Notes: a model not told the origin generated them from the letters alone. A stretch of 22,322 bases of DNA from CAZGSG01 sp964528095 (GCA_964528095.1 CAZGSG010000073.1:1-22322); one strand, 5' to 3'; shown: positions 1-7,430, counted from the first letter of the stretch. Translations and numbers: made by a program.

Positions 1-42
1 TTTTTACTGATGTCAAAACGATGATTTTGGTTTATTGTGGAG

Positions 43-1401
43 CTAATTCCCCAGCGCCTGCAAAACGTCATACTTTGTGATAATATGAAAATTGCCTGCC
101 TCATCTTTGGCCATTACAGCCCCATTTCCCTTGTGAATTAAGGAGCTTAACTTCTCTACAGCCGTATCAAATGCTACCAGCGGAAGCGCCGGTTCCATTA
201 CGTCACCAACCTTTGAAGTCTTTATGTCCGGATTATCAAATACTTTCTGGAAAAGTCCTCCTTCACTGATGGCACCAACAGGTTCAGCAGCTCCCATAAC
301 AGGGATTTGCTCTATATCATATTTTTTCATCAACTCCACCGCCTCTGCCACTGATTGTGAGGGATCTATCGTAATAAGTCGCTGGGTTCCTCGGGAGCTC
401 ACCACATCCCTGAAGGTCTTCACATCCAGGAATCCGCGTTCTATCATCCACTGATCATTATAGATCTTGCCAACATACCGGCTGCCGTGATCATGAAAGA
501 TGCACACGACCAGGTCGTCTTTCTTCAGCTTGGTTTTCAATTGCATCAACCCCTGTAAACAACTGCCGGCGCTATATCCGCAAAACAATCCCTCTTCCTT
601 GGCCAGCTTTCTCGCCATGATCGCGCCATCTTTATCTGTTACCTGTTCAAAGTAATCGATCACACTCATATCATAATTCTTGGGCACAAAGTCTTCCCCA
701 AAACCTTCACTGATATAAGGGCGAACCTCGTTCATATCTGTCTCACCCGTGCGAAAGTATTTTGTCAACAAAGAACCATAAACATCTATAGCCCAGATTT
801 GTATGTTTGGATTTTTTTCCTTTAAATACATAGCGGCCCCTGTTATGGTGCCACCGGTACCAGCTGTGCAAACCAGGTGAGTGATCTTACCGTCGGTCTG
901 ATTCCAGATCTCGGGGCCCGTCGTTTCATAATGTGCCAGGCGGTTGGCCAGGTTATCATACTGATTCATATGATAGGAATTAGGCACTTCCTGCGACAAT
1001 CGTTTGGCCACACTGTAATAGCTTTTGGGGTCCTCGGGAAGCACATTCGTTGGACACACGATCACCTCTGCGCCTACGGCTTTGAGGATATCTGCTTTTT
1101 CTTTAGACTGTTTATCCGTGGTTACAAAAATGCACTTATATCCTTTCACCACTGCCGCCAGGGCCAGGCCCATACCGGTATTGCCGCTTGTACCTTCTAT
1201 AATCGTGCCTCCTGGTTTCAGCTTTCCTTCCTGTTCTGCTACTTCCACCATCTTGAGCGCCATCCTGTCTTTAATGGAATTTCCCGGGTTGAAATAATCA
1301 ACTTTGGCCAAAACAGTACAGGGGAAATCCTTTGTCACTTTATTCAATCGTATAAGCGGCGTGTTACCTATCGTCTCCAGTATATTATTCTTGATATCCA
1401 T
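43..1401 (-). CDS. Cystathionine beta-synthase-like PLP enzyme with C-terminal CBS domains
   Basis: A 452-aa fold-type II PLP enzyme of the cysteine synthase/cystathionine beta-synthase family. Expected reaction is condensation of serine (or activated serine) with homocysteine or sulfide in cytosolic sulfur amino-acid metabolism. The N-terminus has the family opening ETIGNTPLIRL. The PLP lysine is K44 in NPGNSIKDRM, followed by the substrate loop EGTSGNTG and the phosphate-binding loop GTGGTITG near residue 180. Residues from about 335 to 450 form two CBS motifs (SVAEAVELMKKYDIEQIPV, then a second after KVGDVMEPALPL), which in this family usually sense adenosyl ligands. There is no N-terminal heme domain. 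The gene stands alone and ends 43 bases from the window edge. Family is secure; choice between beta-synthase and cysteine synthase is not decidable from sequence alone. Confidence 0.9.
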   Translation of the reverse strand: MDIKNNILETIGNTPLIRLNKVTKDFPCTVLAKVDYFNPGNSIKDRMALKMVEVAEQEGKLKPGGTIIEGTSGNTGMGLALAAVVKGYKCIFVTTDKQSKEKADILKAVGAEVIVCPTNVLPEDPKSYYSVAKRLSQEVPNSYHMNQYDNLANRLAHYETTGPEIWNQTDGKITHLVCTAGTGGTITGAAMYLKEKNPNIQIWAIDVYGSLLTKYFRTGETDMNEVRPYISEGFGEDFVPKNYDMSVIDYFEQVTDKDGAIMARKLAKEEGLFCGYSAGSCLQGLMQLKTKLKKDDLVVCIFHDHGSRYVGKIYNDQWMIERGFLDVKTFRDVVSSRGTQRLITIDPSQSVAEAVELMKKYDIEQIPVMGAAEPVGAISEGGLFQKVFDNPDIKTSKVGDVMEPALPLVAFDTAVEKLSSLIHKGNGAVMAKDEAGNFHIITKYDVLQALGN

Positions 1402-1491
1402 AGTCCTTTGTATTAGTTGTAAAGGTAAGCTATGAGCTGAAAGGGAAAAACTGGGAAAAAGGTATTGTCAATATATTACAATATTCACCGG

Positions 1492-1528
1492 TAAAATAAA
1501 AAGCCCTTTCTGAAAACAGAAAGGGCTT
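1492..1528 (-). terminator. Rho-independent terminator of the sigma/anti-sigma operon
   Basis: A perfect 12-bp stem (AAGCCCTTTCTG, loop of four, CAGAAAGGGCTT at 1501-1528). Read on the minus strand it is followed by a T-rich tract (TTTTTATTTTA). It lies 25 bases past the anti-sigma stop codon and faces the right way to end that operon. Confidence 0.85.
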
Positions 1529-1553
1529 ACCGGACAAGATGATCATAAAATCA

Positions 1554-2084
1554 TCAGGATTGGTGTTGGTATTTTTTTCTTTTATTGGCTAAAAAACGAT
1601 CCAGTAAAAATAAACCCAGTATGATGTTGATCATCATAAAGACATTTACATAGGTGTTACTGAAAAATCTTGTATAGTCGATCTTGGTGATTGCTTCCGG
1701 TAATTTTGAATCGCTGGTCGCAGACCAGTCTACCTGTCCGAACCCATAGATCAGAAAACCAATGACCATTGTGATAAAAAAAGCTGCGATGCCCCAGATG
1801 ATCTTTTTATTGATATAAGACCTCGTAGCAGGCGCGATCTGCAAACGGGCGATATCTTCCATTACATTTTTGGTAAACCGCAGGGAGGGATGTTCCAGTT
1901 CAGCCGAATACATCAGTTCATTTACCTCCAGCAATTCTCCATATTTTGCCTGCCAGACCGCATCACTTTGCAGCAACTGATCGATGATGGTTTTTTCGTC
2001 GGATGAAGAAAGACCGTCGATATATTCCCACAAACGAAGCTCAATGCTTTCGTCATTGGTGAGATCATTGTGTTGTTCGTTCAT
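1554..2084 (-). CDS. Putative anti-sigma factor, two-TM membrane protein
   Basis: A 176-aa protein just downstream of, and co-oriented with, an ECF sigma-factor gene, which is the usual place for its inhibitor. The first ~75 residues are acidic and helical (LRLWEYIDGLSSSDEKTIID) and resemble the cytoplasmic anti-sigma helices, but there is no HxxxCxxC zinc motif. A conserved-looking segment around ERTFV-type positions reads PSLRFTKNVMEDIARLQIAP. Two hydrophobic segments follow, at about 94-114 and 146-162, with a basic tail (ANKRKKYQHQS). The start is well supported: AGGAGG lies six bases ahead of the ATG. Role as anti-sigma is inference from position and architecture; no family signature was recognised with certainty. 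Confidence 0.7.
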   Translation of the reverse strand: MNEQHNDLTNDESIELRLWEYIDGLSSSDEKTIIDQLLQSDAVWQAKYGELLEVNELMYSAELEHPSLRFTKNVMEDIARLQIAPATRSYINKKIIWGIAAFFITMVIGFLIYGFGQVDWSATSDSKLPEAITKIDYTRFFSNTYVNVFMMINIILGLFLLDRFLANKRKKYQHQS

Positions 2085-2090
2085 ATTATA

Positions 2091-2096
2091 CCTCCT
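2091..2096 (-). promoter_or_regulatory. Consensus Shine-Dalgarno of the anti-sigma gene
   Basis: CCTCCT on the plus strand, that is AGGAGG on the minus strand, six bases ahead of the ATG at 2084. Most other starts in this window lack such a site, as is usual in Bacteroidota, so this one fixes the start and is notable. Confidence 0.7.
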
Positions 2097-2181
2097 GTAA
2101 GTAAAGATGAAAATATAAATTCAAAATAGCCCGTTAAACCGCTGTAATAATTATTTCCGAAACCTGCATTATAAATCTGTT

Positions 2182-2760
2182 TTATAAATTTTTGACTTCT
2201 TCTGCGAAATGTGTTTCCATTTTTTCTTTCAACCGCGTTCGGGCCCTGTGCAACCTGACTTTGGCTGTATTGGGTTCGATCTGCAGAATCTGTGCTATTT
2301 CTTCCAGCGATTGTTCGGCTTTATAAAATAACGTAATGATCTCCGCATCATCGCCGCTCAGCATTTTTATCGCATTCGATACCATGGCCAGCTTTGATTT
2401 CTGTTCCACCTGATTGGCTCTCATCCCCGAATCAAGGCTATCGGCTACTTCAAACACCTGCTCATTATCCAAAGAATGTACTACCAGCTTCTTTTTCCGT
2501 AAAAAGGTAATACAGGTAGTATTAACGATCGTATATAACCAGGTGCTGAATTTGGAAGCGCCCCTGAAGTCGGCCAGTGCACGATATGCTTTTACAAAAA
2601 TATCCTGCGCCACTTCTTCCGCGTCTTCCCTGTTTTTGGTGAATCGCAGCGCCAGTGTAAACACATAGTTCTGATAACGACCCACCAGGCCGGCATAAGC
2701 CTGCTGATCGCCATTTAGTACTTTGCTAATGATCTCATTATCATTCAGTCCGGTAGACAT
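2182..2760 (-). CDS. ECF-family RNA polymerase sigma factor
   Basis: A 192-aa sigma-70 factor of the extracytoplasmic function group; it directs RNA polymerase to a stress regulon. Region 2 spans about residues 20-90, with the core-binding/-10-melting motif DAEEVAQDIFVKAYRAL and FSTWLYTIVNTTCITFLRKKK. Region 4 spans about 130-182, with the helix-turn-helix SLEEIAQILQIEPNTAKVRLHRAR that reads the -35 box. No region 1 or 3 and no extra C-terminal domain. The next gene downstream, 97 bases on, is a putative membrane anti-sigma factor. An ECF-like promoter motif sits directly ahead of the start (2770-2798) and recurs twice in front of the divergent membrane-protein gene, so autoregulation is likely. 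GAGGAG abuts the ATG with no spacer; there is no other Met in the first 100 residues of region 2, so the start is kept. Confidence 0.93.
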   Translation of the reverse strand: MSTGLNDNEIISKVLNGDQQAYAGLVGRYQNYVFTLALRFTKNREDAEEVAQDIFVKAYRALADFRGASKFSTWLYTIVNTTCITFLRKKKLVVHSLDNEQVFEVADSLDSGMRANQVEQKSKLAMVSNAIKMLSGDDAEIITLFYKAEQSLEEIAQILQIEPNTAKVRLHRARTRLKEKMETHFAEEVKNL

Positions 2761-2769
2761 CTCCTCTTA

Positions 2770-2798
2770 AGACTACATTAGTAGCGCTTTGGTTACAG
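2770..2798 (-). promoter_or_regulatory. ECF-type promoter of the sigma gene (copy 3)
   Basis: On the minus strand CTGTAACC (2798-2791), 14 bases, GTAGTCT (2776-2770). Both boxes and the spacer length are identical to the two plus-strand copies. The -35-like box carries the AAC core typical of ECF promoters. The -10-like box ends only nine bases before the sigma ATG, so the transcript would have almost no leader. Confidence 0.7.
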
Positions 2799-2928
2799 CA
2801 TAAATGCAAGATTTAAAAAAGCAAATTCCTTTTCCGGCAAACAGCATGCATTCAGTACATATTATATAACCATTGCAAATTCTCTTCAAGGTACACTATT
2901 CATTATTTATAGTGCTCACCGCTTTGCG

Positions 2929-2955
2929 TTCAAATTTTTACCTTTTAAATTTGAA
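2929..2955. repeat. Short perfect inverted repeat
   Basis: TTCAAATTT and AAATTTGAA, nine bases each, separated by nine bases. It lies just upstream of ECF promoter copy 1. The gene-free stretch 2761-3103 otherwise holds the three promoter copies and a 12-base palindrome TAAACCGGTTTA at 2997-3008. Function unknown; a protein-binding site is possible. Confidence 0.4.
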
Positions 2956-2958
2956 ATC

Positions 2959-2987
2959 CTGTAACCCGCCGGCTTATGCCGTAGTCT
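2959..2987 (+). promoter_or_regulatory. ECF-type promoter, distal copy (copy 1)
   Basis: CTGTAACC (2959-2966), 14-base spacer, GTAGTCT (2981-2987). Faces the small membrane-protein gene that starts at 3104. Identical boxes and spacing to copies 2 and 3. Confidence 0.65.
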
Positions 2988-3027
2988 TAGTTTTTGTAAA
3001 CCGGTTTAGAAAAAAAGTTCCGGAAGA

Positions 3028-3056
3028 CTGTAACCTGGCTAAAGAACCGGTAGTCT
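3028..3056 (+). promoter_or_regulatory. ECF-type promoter, proximal copy (copy 2)
   Basis: CTGTAACC (3028-3035), 14-base spacer, GTAGTCT (3050-3056). It is 47 bases from the ATG at 3104, leaving a leader of about 40 bases. This is the copy best placed to drive the membrane-protein gene. Confidence 0.7.
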
Positions 3057-3103
3057 GATAGAACAAATACGAACAAAATCAATAAATTATAAAAATTACA
3101 ATT

Positions 3104-3493
3104 ATGGACGGCGCAGAAGTTTTAATACCACTCACCATGTTTGCAGGCGGTTTTGCGATGATTTTTGGGATCTATTACCTGAAAACACGTCAGAACCTGG
3201 CAATGATCGAAAAGGGAATGAATCCAAAGCAGTTTGCTAACAGACCTGCTCCCTATAAAAATCTCAAATGGGCCCTCTTACTGATAGGCGCGGGATTGGG
3301 ATTGTTCCTGGCGTATTTACTGGACAACTATGTCTTACTGGGAGATTTAAGATACAATGGTCATCATGATAATGGAAGAAACGTTCCTATCTATTTTGCC
3401 CTGATCGCGATTGGCGGTGGCCTGGGGCTCTTCGGTTCCTATAAAATGGAAAAGAAATGGTGGGATGAGAATAAACCCACTGACCAGGTTTAA
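3104..3493 (+). CDS. Small three-TM membrane protein, DUF6249-like
   Basis: A 129-aa membrane protein. Hydrophobic segments lie at about 6-26, 54-73 and 95-112. Between the first and second is a basic, polar loop with the motif QNLAMIEKGMNPKQFANRP, which resembles the (R/K)xxMxLIEKGxxP element of the DUF6249 group of Bacteroidota membrane proteins; that assignment is from memory and is tentative. It is transcribed divergently from the ECF sigma gene and is preceded by two tandem copies of the same promoter motif found ahead of the sigma gene, so it is the most likely direct target of that sigma factor. A terminator follows. Molecular function unknown. Confidence 0.85.
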   Translation: MDGAEVLIPLTMFAGGFAMIFGIYYLKTRQNLAMIEKGMNPKQFANRPAPYKNLKWALLLIGAGLGLFLAYLLDNYVLLGDLRYNGHHDNGRNVPIYFALIAIGGGLGLFGSYKMEKKWWDENKPTDQV

Positions 3494-3519
3494 TCTTTAT
3501 GAAGTATAGTCTTATAAGA

Positions 3520-3550
3520 AAGCAACTCGTTGATCCGGGTTGCTTTTTTA
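3520..3550 (+). terminator. Rho-independent terminator after the small membrane protein
   Basis: Nine-base stem AAGCAACTC / GGGTTGCTT with one T-G wobble, eight-base loop, then TTTTA. It begins 26 bases after the stop codon at 3493. Confidence 0.8.
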
Positions 3551-3596
3551 TTTATAGAAGGTGTATCTCTTCTGCGGCGCTCTGCTTTCTGCAAGA

Positions 3597-3840
3597 GATT
3601 TCACGCAGAGCAAAGGAGTGAATGAGATAAGGAAGTGATTGACAATTTATGATTTTACTATCTGTTTGAGATATAGAGTTAAGGAGTGTTTTCACTAAAA
3701 TGAAAACGAACCTCCGGTCAAAGACTGTATCTTTTCACGCCAGTGAAAAATCTCCTTAACTCTATATTGCAAACCCATGGTAGTATTCAAATAGATCGGA
3801 TCTTCCTTGGCTCATTCACTCCTTTGCTCTGCGTGAAATC
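3597..3840. repeat. Nested inverted-repeat element (long palindrome) A
   Basis: Fills most of the 425-base gene-free gap between two convergent genes. The outer arms 3597-3626 and 3811-3840 are perfect 30-base inverted copies (GATTTCACGCAGAGC... and its complement) and continue to 39 bases (3597-3635 / 3802-3840) with two mismatches. The inner arms 3671-3696 and 3742-3767 match at 24 of 26 positions (ATATAGAGTTAAGGAG...). The whole unit of about 244 bases can fold into one long hairpin on either strand. No ORF, transposase or clear target duplication is present. It resembles a non-coding interspersed repeat or MITE-like unit. Confidence 0.85.
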
Positions 3841-3918
3841 CCTCTCTACACTTGTGAACTACCTAGATTGCCATCAATGCTCAAATAGTTTTTTTAATTT
3901 CCAGCCGCTCTCAAATCA

Positions 3919-5508
3919 CTAGGCCTTCAGTTTCTCCAGCGCCTTTAATACCATCGCATCATGCGTATTGATCACCTGGAAATACCCCGCGTTGCGCCAG
4001 CGGAATCTTGCAAGATATGCTTCCAGCCTGTTTTGTAACTCCGCTTTCTGCACCGCGTTTACATTGTTCAGATTAAGCGAGTCTTTTGACGCGAATAATA
4101 CAAACTCCTTCCACATATCATCCTTATTGGAAAAATGAAGCGTATAATCAGTGGGAGAAGTGTATTTATCGATCGCCGTTTTATGTTGTAAATAATAACG
4201 GTAAACAAAACTGTTGAAACTGCCGTCTACAAAAAGCCGGTTTACATCACGGGGATAAGTGGCTGTATCGATGGGCACAAATATATCGGGCATGATACCC
4301 CCACCACCATAGACCGTTCTTCCGCCTACCGTTTTAAATTCTTTGCCACTGCTTATTTTATTGGAATCTGCCACCAACGATTCACCATTGGAATAACGTT
4401 CCCAGATTTCATCCATGTATACTTTTTTTCCTTTATCATAAGGACGCTGGATGCTTCTTCCGATCGGGGTATAATAACGGGCAATCGTCAACCGGAGAGC
4501 CGACCCATCTGTCAATTGGTATTGCCCCTGCACAAGCCCTTTACCAAATGTGCGACGCCCAATGATGGTAGCCCTGTCCCAATCCTGTAATGCGCCTGCC
4601 AATACTTCGCTGGCACTGGCTGATAGTTCATCTACCAGTAGAATAAGATTGCCTTTTTCAAAAAGACCTGGCCTTTTGCATTTATAGTCCGCTTTTTTGC
4701 TGTTGGTGCCTTCCGTATACACCACTAATTTATCACCATCCAGGAATTCATCGGCCATTTCAATGGCTTCATTCATATAACCGCCACCATTGCCCCGCAG
4801 ATCATAGATCAATTGCTGAAGCCCGAGCTTTTGTAAACCTTCCAATGCTTCCATGAATTCGCGGTAACTGGATTCTGTAAATTTATTCAGCTTTATATAA
4901 CCGGTTGTTTTGTCGATCATATATGCCGCATCGATAGAGGGAACGGGAATTGTGCCCCTGATCACTTCCAGGGTCTTGATCGCTCCGTAACGAAGTACCT
5001 GCAATACGGCTTTCGAGCCTCTTTCCCCACGTATGTATTCCCTGATCTTCGCATTGGATGTGCCTTTTGCAGTAAGCGAAGAATCATTCACCTTAAGTAT
5101 CTTATCGCCAATAAGCACGCCCGCTTTATCACTTGGCCCGTTCGGTAATACATACATAACATTGACCGTATCATTAAATACGTTGAACTCTACACCGATT
5201 CCTTCAAAATTGCCTGAAAGCTCTTCATTAGCTTTTTTCAACTCGACTGGCGGAAAGTATACAGAGTGTGGGTCCAGTTCTGTCATCATTTCCTGTATAG
5301 CGCCATTTTGCAACGAATCCAGGTTCACCCGGTCCACATATTTTAGTCGTATCAGATCCAACGCCTCCTGCAGGGAAGTGTTTTTTGTTCTTTTGAAGAA
5401 CCCATTCTTATCACCTCCGTCGTTGAGACGGAACCCGATCAGCATCCCGGCAATCATTACCACAGAAAAAAGAAGCGGCAACCAAACCTGCAATTTTTTA
5501 TTTCCCAT
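3919..5508 (-). CDS. Carboxy-terminal processing protease, S41 family
   Basis: A 529-aa envelope protease of the CtpA/Prc type that trims or degrades periplasmic and membrane proteins. An uncleaved-looking N-terminal membrane anchor covers about 8-27. A PDZ domain spans about 95-175 (GIGVEF, LPNGPSDKAGVLIGDKILKV). The S41 core follows, with the substrate-binding stretch LRGNGGGYMNEAIEMADEF. The catalytic dyad is visible: Ser298 in DELSASASEVLAGALQDW and Lys323 in FGKG, with the 25-residue spacing of E. coli Prc. A C-terminal extension of about 120 residues beyond the core is present. The gene is divergent from the amino-sugar kinase with 87 bases between starts. It ends 78 bases from the nested palindrome. 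Natural substrates cannot be told from sequence. Confidence 0.93.
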   Translation of the reverse strand: MGNKKLQVWLPLLFSVVMIAGMLIGFRLNDGGDKNGFFKRTKNTSLQEALDLIRLKYVDRVNLDSLQNGAIQEMMTELDPHSVYFPPVELKKANEELSGNFEGIGVEFNVFNDTVNVMYVLPNGPSDKAGVLIGDKILKVNDSSLTAKGTSNAKIREYIRGERGSKAVLQVLRYGAIKTLEVIRGTIPVPSIDAAYMIDKTTGYIKLNKFTESSYREFMEALEGLQKLGLQQLIYDLRGNGGGYMNEAIEMADEFLDGDKLVVYTEGTNSKKADYKCKRPGLFEKGNLILLVDELSASASEVLAGALQDWDRATIIGRRTFGKGLVQGQYQLTDGSALRLTIARYYTPIGRSIQRPYDKGKKVYMDEIWERYSNGESLVADSNKISSGKEFKTVGGRTVYGGGGIMPDIFVPIDTATYPRDVNRLFVDGSFNSFVYRYYLQHKTAIDKYTSPTDYTLHFSNKDDMWKEFVLFASKDSLNLNNVNAVQKAELQNRLEAYLARFRWRNAGYFQVINTHDAMVLKALEKLKA

Positions 5509-5595
5509 CAGTTATCTTTATAAATTGAACGCAAAATACTGGATTTGAGCTGAATGTCATTTGCGCGTTCATATTTCAACAAATCTTTTATACTG

Positions 5596-6432
5596 ATGGT
5601 AAAATTAATAGCCGATAGTGGCGCTACAAAAGCAGAATGGTCGCTGATCGGCAATGGCAAGATCAAAACCCTGTTTACCCAGGGTATCAGCCCTTATTTT
5701 TTGAACACCCCGCAGATCAGGGATCTTCTTTTAAAAGAACTGAGCCCAAAACTTAAGAGCCTAAAAGTAGACGAAGTACATTATTATGGTACCGGCTGCG
5801 CAAATCCCAATAACGCAAAAATCGTAAAACTGGCGCTGAAGCAGGTATTCCCCGATGCATTGATCGTGGTGGCCCATGATCTGATGGCCGCGGCGCGGGC
5901 GCTTTGCGGAAATGAGAAAGGGATTGCCTGTATACTTGGAACAGGCTCCAACTCCTGTTTTTATAATGGTAAAAAGATCATGAAGAATAGCCCGGGACTG
6001 GGCTATGTACTGGGCGATGAGGGCAGCGGCGCCTACCTGGGCAAAAAAGTGATCCAGTATTATTTATACAGAACATTTGACGAGGACCTGATGGCAAGAT
6101 TTGATGCGACCTATGTGACCAATACCGTAGAAATATTAGAGAATGTATATAAAAAACCGTTGCCTAACCGCTACCTGGCCGGTTTTGCAAAATTTCTTGC
6201 AGAAAACCGCGGGCATTATATGGTAGAAAATATCATAGAAGACGGATTAAACGACTTTTTCTTCAATCATTTGTGCAAATACCGGGAAACTTGGACTCTT
6301 CCTGTTAGTTTTGTTGGCAGCGTAGCATTTGGATTTAAAGATGTGTTAAAAGACCTTTGCAATGCGTACGAACTTGAACTGGGAAAAGTATTAAAAAACC
6401 CCATGAGTGGATTAATTGAATTCCACAGCTAA
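5596..6432 (+). CDS. BadF/BadG-family N-acetylhexosamine kinase (GlcNAc or MurNAc kinase)
   Basis: A 278-aa ASKHA-fold kinase. Visible motifs: phosphate-1 loop DSGATKAEWSL (residues 6-16), the catalytic aspartate in HDLMAAARALCG, phosphate-2 loop ILGTGSNSC, and the sugar/adenosine segment GYVLGDEGSGAYLGK. This family includes eukaryotic-type GlcNAc kinase and bacterial MurK, which phosphorylates MurNAc and GlcNAc at O-6. The stop codon is nine bases from murQ, so the pair is almost surely co-transcribed and the kinase probably feeds MurNAc-6-phosphate (or handles GlcNAc) in cell-wall recycling. An upstream in-frame ATG at 5554 would add 14 residues, but family members begin with the short lead MxLIADSG, so 5596 was chosen. 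Substrate choice is inference. Confidence 0.85.
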   Translation: MVKLIADSGATKAEWSLIGNGKIKTLFTQGISPYFLNTPQIRDLLLKELSPKLKSLKVDEVHYYGTGCANPNNAKIVKLALKQVFPDALIVVAHDLMAAARALCGNEKGIACILGTGSNSCFYNGKKIMKNSPGLGYVLGDEGSGAYLGKKVIQYYLYRTFDEDLMARFDATYVTNTVEILENVYKKPLPNRYLAGFAKFLAENRGHYMVENIIEDGLNDFFFNHLCKYRETWTLPVSFVGSVAFGFKDVLKDLCNAYELELGKVLKNPMSGLIEFHS

Positions 6433-6441
6433 ACCTTATGT

Positions 6442-7272
6442 ATGGCTTTTGAGAAAATAACTGAACAGGCCAGCTCTTACAGGCACCTGGAGAAGATGAC
6501 GATAAGCGAATTGCTCGTCAACATTAACAAAGAAGATCAGACAGTGCCAGCGGCAGTCCAAAAAGCGATCCCCCAGATAGAAAAACTGGTGGAAGCGGTA
6601 AGTGATAAAATGCTGATGGGTGGAAGGCTTTTTTATATTGGAGCCGGTACCAGCGGTCGCCTGGGCATTGTAGATGCCAGCGAATGTCCGCCAACCTATG
6701 GCGTGCCACCCGGTCTTGTAATAGGAATTATTGCGGGTGGTGAAAAAGCCATCACAACAGCCATCGAGTTTGCGGAAGATGACAAGGAACAGGGATGGAA
6801 AGACCTCCAGGAATTTGCCGTATCAGACAAAGATGTGGTGATAGGCATAGCAGCCAGTGGAGGCACCCCTTATGTAATTGCGGCACTGGAAGAATGCCGT
6901 AAAAGAGGGATCATTACGGGTAGCATATCCTGTAACCCTGATTCACCGGTCAGTTCAGCTGCGGACTTTCCGATTGAAGTAGTAGTAGGACCGGAATTTG
7001 TGACAGGCAGTACGCGTATGAAAAGCGGTACAGCTCAAAAATTAGTATTGAATATGATCTCTACTTCTGCTATGATCCAATTAGGAAGAGTGGAAGATAA
7101 TAAGATGGTCAATATGCAACTCACCAATGAAAAAATTGTAGATCGTGGTGTCAGAATGCTGATGGAACGATTGAAACTTACAGACTACGATACTTCCAAA
7201 CAGTTGTTATTAAAATATGGGAGTGTGAAGAAAGCTGCCGAATCATATACAACAGAAACAAATAAAAAGTAA
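6442..7272 (+). CDS. murQ: N-acetylmuramic acid 6-phosphate etherase
   Basis: A 276-aa cytosolic SIS-domain enzyme that cleaves the lactyl ether of MurNAc-6-phosphate to give GlcNAc-6-phosphate and D-lactate during peptidoglycan recycling. Family signatures are complete: GAGTSGRLGIVDASECPPTYG at about 67-87, AIEFAEDDKEQG, and GPEFVTGSTRMKSGTAQKL. The two glutamates used in catalysis in E. coli MurQ (E83 and E114) correspond to E81 and E112. It is about 20 residues shorter than E. coli MurQ at the C-terminus, ending soon after the KYGSVKKAAESY helix; the core is intact. It follows the kinase gene by nine bases. No MurNAc transporter is in the window. Confidence 0.95.
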   Translation: MAFEKITEQASSYRHLEKMTISELLVNINKEDQTVPAAVQKAIPQIEKLVEAVSDKMLMGGRLFYIGAGTSGRLGIVDASECPPTYGVPPGLVIGIIAGGEKAITTAIEFAEDDKEQGWKDLQEFAVSDKDVVIGIAASGGTPYVIAALEECRKRGIITGSISCNPDSPVSSAADFPIEVVVGPEFVTGSTRMKSGTAQKLVLNMISTSAMIQLGRVEDNKMVNMQLTNEKIVDRGVRMLMERLKLTDYDTSKQLLLKYGSVKKAAESYTTETNKK

Positions 7273-7370
7273 ACAGGGTTACCACTACTTTACAAATTCT
7301 TCTGTATCTTGTGCCTCTTGTAAATCAAGTGGCAAATAAAATTATTCATACCATTTCCTCTCTTACCGCA

Positions 7371-7430
7371 ATGAACTTCATTGCTGCCACTTCCATTATT
7401 ACAACAACAACAATTATTACAACCCGTTAA
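7371..7430 (+). CDS. thrL: Threonine-operon leader peptide
   Basis: A 19-codon ORF, MNFIAATSIITTTTIITTR, ending in TAA 100 bases before thrA. Seven of 19 residues are Thr and five are Ile, with a run of four Thr codons (ACA), the signature of a leader peptide whose translation speed reports charged tRNA-Thr and tRNA-Ile. Threonine is the product of the downstream genes and isoleucine is made from it. The last codons and the stop form arm 1 of a hairpin (7418-7438). No Shine-Dalgarno is evident. The symbol is by analogy with enteric thrL; the peptide is not homologous in a strict sense. Too short for ordinary gene finders. Confidence 0.85.
   Translation: MNFIAATSIITTTTIITTR

Noticed and set aside
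2873..3058. 61-aa plus-strand ORF
   Set aside because: It overlaps the two tandem ECF promoters and the short inverted repeat. Its composition is unlike the neighbours and no family feature is visible.
5554..5595. Upstream start for the amino-sugar kinase
   Set aside because: The added 14 residues (MSFARSYFNKSFIL) are not family-like; the protein family begins at the MVKLIADSGATK start.
7273..7370. Promoter for the thr operon upstream of the leader peptide
   Set aside because: Several partial TAnnTTTG-like words exist, but none has both boxes at proper spacing. A promoter must be near, but I cannot place it.
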